Of a stretch of 64,000 bases of DNA, positions 56,357 to 64,000 are shown piece after piece (positions within the stretch are counted from its first letter, which is position 1; each line of letters opens with the position of its first letter). A program made the position numbers and the translations under genes. The notes beneath the pieces were generated by a model that saw only the letters and a program-made list of their open reading frames with translations, was not told the DNA's origin and did no database searches. Source of the DNA: Halocaridina rubra (taxonomy: Eukaryota > Arthropoda > Malacostraca > Decapoda > Atyidae); the NCBI GenBank assembly GCA_037179515.1, contig JAXCGZ010001904.1, positions 155,001-219,000 of the forward strand. The letters run 5' to 3'.

Positions 56357-56760
56357 CTGGGGGTCCTTGGTTTACTCTGTCCTTGACCTATGATGTTTCT
56401 TGGTTACAACACACCTCCCATATATTATTATTATTATTTTTTTTTTTATAATTTCCGCCCAGTATTATGTCTCCCTAGTGTAAAGCAGCAGCTTCTGATA
56501 GCAGTGCTTTGAAGAAAAGGAAAGCCAACACCATGGATTTGAAATTAGAGATAGTGAAATGCATGGGAAGGGAGAAACTTTACTACTGCATTAGCATAGG
56601 TACTTTAGATGTGTTCCCACTTGCACTGAAATTTGGGTTACATCACATTTCAGGAAAGGAACTCTGACAGAAGTCAAAGAACTTCCGTAATTGTTTACTT
56701 TCACAATCCTTCAATGAATGAAATGAAAGGACTGTACACAACATTAAATATTATCTAAAA
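56357..56760 (+). pseudogene. Tigger/pogo-like transposase N-terminus, relic
   Basis: The ATG at 56467 opens M-S-P, then a TAG, then CKAAASDSSALKKRKANTMD and LKLEIVKCMGREKL, ending at a TGA at 56665. A basic KKRKA patch followed by a TM(D/E)xKLxI(I/V)K helix is the start of the CENP-B-like helix-turn-helix of pogo/Tigger and jerky-type transposases. The upstream 56357-56400 (CTGGGGGTCCTTGGTTTAC) resembles a decayed Tigger terminal repeat after a TA. The catalytic domain is absent. Call is by motif only. Confidence 0.6.
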
Positions 56761-57009
56761 CTAGAAATAAATTTCAATTATCAACTCATCGCTTACCTTT
56801 TTTTTTTTTTTTTTTACGTAACTTAAGCCATAATATCCTAACTTAAGTTATAGTACCTAATCTAATATAATGAATTTCATATTTCCGAATTTGGGCATTA
56901 AATCTGATATATGCCCAAAAATCGTAGAATACGACTTATAAGCAATCATTTCAATCATCGATTTGTTTTTTAATTGGGGAAATGTAACTCCAGGAAACCA
57001 AACATAATA
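56761..57009. other. No gene seen
   Basis: AT-rich spacer with a T run at 56799-56815. Confidence 0.6.
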
Positions 57010-57127
57010 CAGTGTTCCTTCCGTTATGGCGATGGTTCGGTTCCGGGACCCTGCGCGAGACAGGAAAATCGCGGAGTAGGATCAACCTATATGTACATAG
57101 ATATTTTAATTTATTTTTACGTTTACA

Positions 57128-57528
57128 CTGTATAAACCCTCCCTGTACTGTTAACAAACCACCCTTTACTTCATAAATAACAGCATGCAACATAAATTTA
57201 TATGAAAGTGATAGATAAAATTACGGTGAATGAAGTGGTAATTACATGACATACTCATGTACATAGGTATATTACAGTTATTTTTACATTTACGTACTGT
57301 ATAAACCCTCCCTGTACTGTTAAAAAAACACCCTTTACTTTATAAATAACAGCAAGCAACGTAAATTATTATGAAAGTGATAGGAAAACTTACCGTGAAT
57401 GAGGTGATGATGACGTGACATACTCATATACATAGGTATTTCACAATTATTTTTACGTTTACGTACTGTATAAACCCTCCCTGCACTGTTAAAAAAGCAC
57501 CCTTTACTTTATAAATAACAGCATGCAA
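57128..57528. repeat. Tandem repeat, about 169 bp unit, in MITE 1
   Basis: Units begin CTGTATAAACCCTCCCTG and are the same family as the 160 bp units of MITE 2. Confidence 0.9.
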
Positions 57529-58210
57529 CGTAGGTGAGAGCCTTTTCGTTTTCCGATACGCTGATAGCGGTATCGTATTTTACATGGTGCAATACTGTTA
57601 GTATTTATGTTTTTTATTATTTTATACTGTTTTATTATTCTTAGGCTAGGAAATACTTGTTTTATCAATAAAATAATGAAAATTTTAATATTCATTAGGT
57701 CACGTAGGTGAGAGCCTTTGCGTTCTCCGAAACGTGATACCGGTATCGTATTTTACATGGTGCAATACTGTTAGTACTGTATTTATGTTTTTTACTAATT
57801 TTTACTGTTTTATTATTCTTAGGCTAGGAAATACTTGTTTTATCAAGAAAATAATGAAAATTTTAATATTTACCAGGTCACGTAGGTGGGAACCTTTGCG
57901 TTTTCCGAAACACTGATACCGGTATCGTATTTTACGTGGTGCAATACTGTTAGTATTTATGTTTTTTACTATTTTTTACTGTTTTATTATTCTTAGGCTA
58001 AGAAATACGTTTTTTTATCAATAAAATCATGAAACTACTGGAAATTTCAATATACAGTATATGCTAGCTCACTTAGGTGTGACCCCAATACATTGTGCGC
58101 TATCGGACACTATTTGACATGATGCAATACCCTGTACTGTGTGTTATATATCTAAATTTATGTTTTTTACTATTTTTTACTGTTTTATTATTTGTAGGCT
58201 GGGAAATAAT
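57529..58210. repeat. Tandem repeat, about 175-190 bp unit, in MITE 1
   Basis: Four units with landmarks CGTAGGTGAGAGCC, ACCGGTATCGTATTTTAC, GGTGCAATACTGTTAGTA and CTTAGGCTAGGAAATAC. Absent from MITE 2. The last unit is the most diverged. Confidence 0.9.
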
Positions 58211-58402
58211 TTTTTTTTTTATCAAATTAAATAATGAAATTTGTTATTTTCAATAAAAAAATGAAAATACTGAAAATTTTTATTTTTTCAATATTTTAAT
58301 ATTTTTGCTTATACCCAAAAAATAAAATAATAATTTGACAAAAAAAAACCGTGGTACAGTGAAAACGCGAGCCAAGAAACACGATCCAGCGAAGGATCAC
58401 TG

Positions 58403-58805
58403 CATCATAATAAATATGAGATTTTTGTGTAATTTCAGGGATGAGGGTGAATATTCACAGAAAACTGAAGTTCATGTTTTCATAATGTCAAAATTTCTGT
58501 ATAGATATTCCTTTTTATTGTTGTATATTCAGCAATGTTTTTAATGATTTTTCAATTACATTTGGTTTGAAGCAATTGAATATGATTGTCACTTTCATTA
58601 AAAGTGCTCTGTTTATGAGTTACACTTCCCTATACCTATTGAAACTGACTCCCAGAATTGACCTCTTCACAAAGAAAAGGCTTAGAAAAACCACATTTCG
58701 GTGTTCAAAATCAATATAGGGCGTAAACTTCATAAGTTCCATCAGATATTCCCATTATGGATGCCACCACAAGCACTAACCCAGCCTAAGTAACTCATCA
58801 ATCGT
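58403..58805. other. No gene seen
   Basis: AT-rich sequence, no coding or RNA signal found. Confidence 0.6.
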
Positions 58806-59052
58806 AACTAATAATAATAATAATAATAACAAGAACAACAACAACAATGATGATAATAATAATAATAATAATAATGATAGGGCCAGGGAGATTGCCGACA
58901 AGACTTTTTGTTTTTTTTGTGGGGGGCTTTCTTAAGATACATTCTTAGTTTGGTATTAGTTTAATGGTGTTATGAAGTTATAATAATAATAATAATAATA
59001 ATTATGATAATGATAATAGTTGTAATAATAATAATTATAATAATAGTAAATA
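58806..59052. repeat. AAT/ATA microsatellites
   Basis: Two AAT-rich arrays (58806-58879 and 58981-59052) separated by 100 bp of unique sequence. Confidence 0.95.
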
Positions 59053-59584
59053 GTGAGAATTGTAAACTATATAAACATTATCTGACACGGGATTCGATCC
59101 TAAGACTTTTGAAAACGTGAATTCTGAATTCAAAGCTAATTCCTACGTTTTCAAAATTAGGCGAATGGGAAAGTGATCATTTTAATCATATTTCTAGACA
59201 TCTGGACTTTTAGTCCTCGTTTTTCCTAAATTTGCAGTATGTACCTTATATTTTCAATGGATATATTTGTTGTATTGTCAAAGGACAGTCTTATAAGGTA
59301 AACATATTAGTGTTATTTTGATAGCTTTGTATTGTAGCCATACCTTTTAGAATCAATTTTTTTTCGTTTTTTGCTTCTGAGAAGTGAGGACATTATAGTC
59401 TCCTAAATTTGATCTTGACCACTAGAAGAATAAAAAGAAATACAGAGGAGGGGTTCCCAGTTCACCTTCTCCTCCTCATTTAGTCGACTTTTAAGACATT
59501 CTGGAGAACACAGAGGAAGTATTTTACCCTTGGCTGTCGGGCCTCACTGTAGAATCGTTGCCCGCCTGCCTTGTGTGTGACCCG
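59053..59584. other. No gene seen
   Basis: Mixed sequence with a short perfect-looking inverted motif (TTTTGAAAACGTGAATTC / GAATTC...ACGTTTTCAAAA) at 59107-59158. No open frame of note. Confidence 0.55.
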
Positions 59585-59647
59585 AGCAGGGTGGTGTGGA
59601 GGAAGTGTGGCATCCCTTTATCCCCAAGGAGCTAAGAGGAGTAGTTG
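59584..59647 (+). other. Candidate short exon with strong splice donor
   Basis: A frame of about 21 codons (EQGGVEEVWHPFIPKELRGV...) ends in GAG/GTATGT, a consensus donor, after GACCCGAGCAG, a weak acceptor. GC content is higher than the surroundings. No homology recognised. Could be chance. Confidence 0.15.
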
Positions 59648-60748
59648 AGGTATGTGTGGATCATATTGAATGCCTGTTTCTTGGCTCGGCCGCCCCCCTT
59701 ACAAGAGGGAATGAGACCATGTATATGTATGTATGCTCATTAAAAGTTTCTGTTCTGGGTAAGTTATGGGTGCAAGACAACTTCTCTCTTAAGCCATGAT
59801 GCTCCCTCATTCATATTGGGATTTGAGTAGCAGTTCCAAGGGAGGTTGTTTCCGAGGATATTCCTTATGTATAAGAAAATGTCTTTGGTCCATATTGTTT
59901 TCCCCTATGGTGATGATGTGTGGTTTCACTGTATACTTTATCTTTTCTGTTTGGCAGATTTACTTAATTCTTTATCAGCAAGTTTTTCCATGTTCATATG
60001 AGGTCACTGTTTTTATTCGCTTGCTTCTTCTAGGTTGGTAGTTGGTATGCTTAAAGTGGCTAAGGGTTCCTGTTTGGCACACTGAAAACCAAGCTCCAAT
60101 TCTACAGGTAACACACAAGTTCTGAGGAAAATACATATATTGTATATGTAAAACAGCTGTTGCTGTTGATACATTTCCAAAATATTAAAGTAGATTAGAC
60201 ACAAGCTGTAAACAAATTTGCTTTAATAATGATGACATAAGAAAAAGAACAAGAATCAGCAGTATTAATATATTCTTATGAATCAGTGTAATTCGAAGAT
60301 TTTTATCGTGTTCTGAATACCAGCGTTCTCTCTCATATACAGTACTATACAACCATAAATAAGTTGACCAGTCATGTTTCACTGACCTAAGCAAAGTTAC
60401 ACATATCTTACTATCCCTTCACATTTGACAAGTCACAACACTCTCCATCTCTGTTTCTCTTAACTTTTTGTTTTTTCGTGCCAGACCAATAAGGGCAATT
60501 TTATTTTATAATTCTTTTGTCCTGTCATGGTGTCACAATCATAAAACAAAAAAAAAAAAATCTAAATACCGTATGAGCTAAGTCTTCCAAGCAGAAATGA
60601 CCATCAAATGTAGTTTTGCCATAGAAGTTAATAAATATAGGTTATGATTATTTTTTCTTGAAATGTCTAATGAAAATTTTAGCAAGAATAGGTGAAGCTC
60701 TGTCACCTAGAGTGGTCATTATAAAACTAGATACAGAACTGAAGAATA
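59648..60748. other. No gene seen
   Basis: About 1.1 kb of AT-rich DNA with only short random frames. No repeat end or RNA gene recognised. Confidence 0.6.
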
Positions 60749-61888
60749 CAGTGTTGCCTCACTTATCGCGGTAGTTCGGTTCCGGGACCCGCCGCGAACC
60801 AGGAAATTCGCGAAGTAGGATCCGCCTATATGTACATAGATATTTTAATATATTTTTACGTTTACACTGTATAAACCCTCCCTGCACTGTTAAAAAAACG
60901 CCCTTTACATTATAAATAACAGCAAGCAACGTAAATTTTTATGAAAGTGATATATAAAATTACAGTGAATGAGGTGATAATGACGTGACATACATATCAT
61001 TTACAATTATTTTTTCGTTTACGTACTGTATAAACCCTCCCTGCACTGTTAAAAAAACACCCTTTACATTATAAATAACAGCAAGCAACGTAAATTCTTA
61101 TGAAAGTGATAGATAAAATTACGGTGAATGAGGTGATAATGACGTGACATACATACTCATTTACAATTATTTTTTCGTTTATGTACTGTATAAACCCTCC
61201 CTGCACTGTTAAAGAAACACCCTTTACATTATAAATAACAGCAAGCAACGTAAATTTTTATGAAAGTGATAGATAAAATTACGGTGAATGAGGTGATAAT
61301 GACCAGACATACATACTCATTTACAATTATTTTTTCGTTTACTCACTGTATAAACCCTCCCTGCACTGTTAAGAAAACACCCTTTACATTATAAATAACA
61401 GCAAGCAACGTAAATTTTTTTGAAAGTGATAGATAAAATTACGGTGAATGAGGTGATAATGACGTGACATACATACTCATTTACAATTATTTTTTCGTTT
61501 ACGTACTGTATAAACCCTCCCTGCACTGTTAAAAAACACCCTTTGCATTATAAATAACAGCAAGCAACGTAAATTTTTATGAAAGTGATAGATAAAATTA
61601 CCATGAATGAGGTGATGATGACGTGACACACATACTCATTTACAATTATTTTTTCGTTTACGAACTGTATAAACCCTCCCTGCACTGTTAAAAAAACACC
61701 CTTTACATTATAAATAACAGCACGCAACGTAAATTTAAAAAAAAAATGAAAATACTGAAAATGTTTTTTTTCAATATTTTAATATTTTTGCGTATACCCA
61801 TAAAAGAAAATAATAATTTATAAAAAAAAAAAAACCGCGATAGAGTGAGAACGCGAACCAAGAAGCGCGAATAACCGGGGTAACACTG
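60749..61888. mobile_element. Pogo/Tigger-type MITE 2 with six 160 bp repeats
   Basis: It is flanked by TA on both sides (60747-60748, 61889-61890). It starts CAGTGTTGCCTCACTTATCG and ends AATAACCGGGGTAACACTG, imperfect inverted ends. The subterminal CGCGGTAGTTCGGTTCCGGG and CGCGAAGTAGGATCC are of the TATCGCGG...GCGAAGTA type seen in Tigger-like elements. The centre is a tandem array. No open frame. Confidence 0.88.
60867..61735. repeat. Six tandem repeats of 159-160 bp in MITE 2
   Basis: CTGTATAAACCCTCCCTGCA recurs at 60867, 61026, 61186, 61346, 61506 and 61665. Units differ by only a few bases, so the array was recently amplified or homogenised. Confidence 0.95.
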
Positions 61889-61890
61889 TA

Positions 61891-63003
61891 CATGTAAATG
61901 AATAGAGTATACATATTAGTATTAAACTTAGAGAGGAGTTTGTATTGGTAGTATCATGACTTAAATAAAAGCCTCATTAGTTGAAGATATATCATAGGTT
62001 TAGCAGTGAGAAACAGACTGAAGTATTGTATTGTATTATATTGCCCCAAGCTTTATGTTGACTGTCTACTTGGCTGTTAGACTGAGGTGGTTTGCCAAGT
62101 TGATCTTGATTAGCTACAGAGATGGAGGGAGCATTCTGAGCAATGGGATGGATATAGTTGTGTGAACTTCTAAGGTGGTATAAGCTACTGAATTACCAGT
62201 GTAATCTATTTTATAGAACTTAGCTTTTACACAAAAGGTAAGAATATGCATTTGAACACACTGACTGCAGGGTAAGCATGTACATTCGAACTTATGCCTC
62301 AGAGGAAGGCTGTTTTTCATAAAGTTTAATTGCTTAAGCCTGAGGTCGATGATGCCATGCTCTTGGAATTCAGTGAGGCTAACTGACTGACTTCCTATCT
62401 AAAGAAAATATAATGTAGTTTATGAACCACAGAATATCCTTAGGGTAATCTTAACCTCTGGTAAAGAGGGTAGAATTATGACTGGGCAGTAAAGATGATG
62501 GGACAATGGCAGTCACCAAATATGATGCCAAAGAATGAAATATCAGTGGTTCATTGGATTAAAGCTGTTTGAGGAGACAGCCATAATGGTACAAGAAAAG
62601 AAATGGATGTAATTGTAATTATCACTTTGAAATAACAGCTCTCTGTTTTATGCATTTGTGACTATATCATCATAGAAGAAATGTAGTTGGAACTTATGAA
62701 ACAGTAAGACTATCGGTAGTGGAGTTCTCAAGGGATGAGCATACATTATAGGTGTTAACTCCACATATTAAGGGTTGGATAGACAAGTTAAGATTATGTT
62801 AGGATGTATGTTTGTAATACCAATAGTCTGTCTTTTCCCCCACCTAAAAACAATTTCCCCACAGTGGGTCCCCCATTTTGTTAGATATATGTGGGTAATA
62901 AGGGGGAGGAAAAGACATGATAGTGGAAAAATTATGATGATTAGTAGAAGGCGATATAATGCACCATCTTATGTGTTAAATTTTTTCTTTTTTATTGTTT
63001 AGC
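61891..63003. other. No gene seen
   Basis: About 1.1 kb of unique-looking sequence with only short random frames. Confidence 0.6.

Positions 63004-63034
<31 letters not shown>
63004..63034. repeat. ATT microsatellite
   Basis: About ten ATT units directly upstream of the RTE-type LINE leader. Confidence 0.95.
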
Positions 63035-63040
63035 ATAACA

Positions 63041-64000
63041 TCAGGCGGGCACAACATCAAAGAATAGCCCCAACGTATTCCCTGCGTGTTGTAAGAGGCA
63101 ACTAAAAGTGGACGAGGCAAGAGGGCTGGGATTCCCCCCCTTGTATTAACCTCCTGCGAGACGTCAAAGAAGAAGGGGAGTAGAGGGGAGGATAACTTCT
63201 CCCCAAACTCTAGTTTTGGGGTGTCTAAATGTGCGTGGTTGTAGTACGATAGAGAGCAAGAGATGTGAGATTGGATATATGTTTGGTATGAGAAGGATGG
63301 ATGTATTGGCATTGTGTGAGACGAAGATGAAAGGAAAAGGAAAAGTGGCATTTGGTGATGTGACAGGTAGGGTGTCTGGGGTTGAAAGGGGGAGAGCAAG
63401 AGAAGGTGTAGCATTATTGCTGAGTGAATGGATGGAAAATAAGTTAGTGGAATGGAAAGAAGCGTTATTTAGGCTGATATGGGTGAGGGCTAGGATAGGT
63501 AGGGAATGTTGGGCTTTTGTTAGTGCATATGGGCCAGGATGTGAGAGAAGTGAGGAAGAGCGGGATTGAATTCTGGAATGAGTTAACTAGATGTGTGGAT
63601 GGTCTGAGTAGAAGGAACTATGTAGTTGTGTTGGGTGACTTGAATGCCATAGTGAGTGATGGAGAGGTAGAAGGTGTTGTAGGAAAGTATGGGGTACCAG
63701 GTGGGAATGAGATTGGTGAGAAACTGGTAGATATGTATGTTGAGCAAGAGTTGATGATAGGTAATAGTTTTTTCAAGGAGAATTTAATAAATAAGTATAC
63801 ATGGATGAGAGTGACAAATGGAAGAGTGAAAGAAAGAGCATTGATGGATAATGTGTTGGTAGCAAAGAGCATGATTGGTAGAGTGAAAGATGTTCACGCA
63901 TTTAGGGGTGTGGCTGCTGGGATTTCTGATAATTTTTTGGTTGAAGCAAAAGTGGTAGTAGCAAAAGAGTGGGGAAATAGGGCAGATATACATCCTTTTG
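63041..64000 (+). mobile_element. RTE-type LINE, 5' end, runs off the window
   Basis: The leader holds CCCTGCGTGTTGTAAGAGGC and AACTAAAAGTGGACGAGG, a text pattern I recognise from arthropod RTE-type leaders, then the endonuclease. The element continues beyond the window. Confidence 0.75.
63216..64000 (+). pseudogene. RTE endonuclease domain (one frameshift), partial
   Basis: The frame from 63216 reads GCLNVRGCSTIESKRCEIGY, RMDVLALCETKMKGKG (the glutamate), GVALLLSEWMENKLVEWKEA and FVSAYGPGCERSEEER. At about 63567 the frame shifts and continues to the window end: EFWNELTRCVDGLSRRNYVV, VLGDLNAIVSDGEVEG (the D and N) and KYTWMRVTNGRVKERALMDN, then the region of the catalytic histidine, SDNFLVEAKV, where SDH is usual. 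So the copy has a shift and a changed SDH box. AP-type endonuclease of RTE/BovB-clade LINEs; it would nick target DNA. Confidence 0.85.

Larger units (their letters stand above)
57010..58402. mobile_element. Pogo/Tigger-type MITE 1 with two internal tandem repeats
   Basis: It starts CAGTGTTCCTTCCGTTATGG after a TA (57008) and contains GGTTCGGTTCCGGGACC and CGCGGAGTAGG. The right end, GAAGGATCACTG at 58402, pairs imperfectly with the left; the expected flanking TA is CA. Inside are about three 169 bp units (57128, 57297, 57466) and four 174-191 bp units (57529, 57703, 57881, 58072). No open frame. Confidence 0.8.

Noticed and set aside
59088..59106. tRNA-like GGGATTCGATCCT motif
   Set aside because: No A box, no foldable cloverleaf and the B box has an extra base.
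57010..61888. Regular direct repeats that could suggest a CRISPR array or tandem RNA genes
   Set aside because: Units are 160-190 bp, head to tail without unique spacers, in a eukaryotic MITE with TA flanks.

Overview
This 64 kb window is eukaryotic repeat DNA and almost certainly comes from an arthropod, most plausibly a decapod crustacean. That rests on the BEL/Pao, gypsy, CR1/L2-like and RTE families present, on TTAGG-type telomere-like repeats, on long AT, GA and ATT microsatellites, and on AT-rich spacers. The taxon is inferred from repeat content only; no marker gene is present. I found no convincing host protein-coding gene. Nearly all readable coding sequence belongs to retrotransposons nested inside one another, and most of it is broken.

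Layout. 1-7069: a BEL/Pao element (BEL-1), 5' LTR cut by the window edge, 3' LTR complete, interrupted by a CR1/L2-like LINE. 7070-7752: AT microsatellites. 7753-15350: a pair of inverted 140 bp arms enclosing a fragment of an unusual gypsy family ('family G', copy G0), a nearly intact LINE inserted in that fragment, and a second, minus-strand BEL element (BEL-2) carrying an RTE fragment. 15351-31786: family G copy G1 (gag, protease, integrase, reverse transcriptase/RNase H, long 3' LTR), whose LTR is split by a complete gypsy element (Gy-C) and by a second CR1/L2-like LINE, followed by pieces of two further G LTRs. 31787-52625: a minus-strand LINE (LINE-A) split by two LTR elements, Gy-B and Gy-D; Gy-B is itself split by an internally inverted G copy (G4). 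52640-53990: LINE-B with an RNase H domain. 53990-62990: largely non-coding DNA with MITEs, a Tigger-like transposase relic and microsatellites. 63041-64000: the 5' part of an RTE-type LINE.

Main result. Family G carries gypsy-type enzymes (GPY-motif integrase, gypsy RT and RNase H), but the integrase lies upstream of the reverse transcriptase, as in Ty1/copia. This arrangement is known from the Gmr1 group, described from deuterostomes. Two copies here (G1 and G4) show it. G LTRs appear to run from GTGACAG to CCAC and are followed by a lysine-tRNA-like primer site. Two G copies appear to have inserted into G LTRs within 2 bp of the same internal position, in opposite orientations, which would explain the palindromic layout near 29.7-31.3 kb.

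Other notable objects are two 1.1-1.4 kb pogo/Tigger-type MITEs filled with 160-175 bp tandem repeats, a MITE carrying an interstitial CCTAA array, a LINE one frameshift from intact, and a gypsy element (Gy-D) whose LTRs differ at about two positions. All alignments, mismatch counts and boundaries were made by eye.
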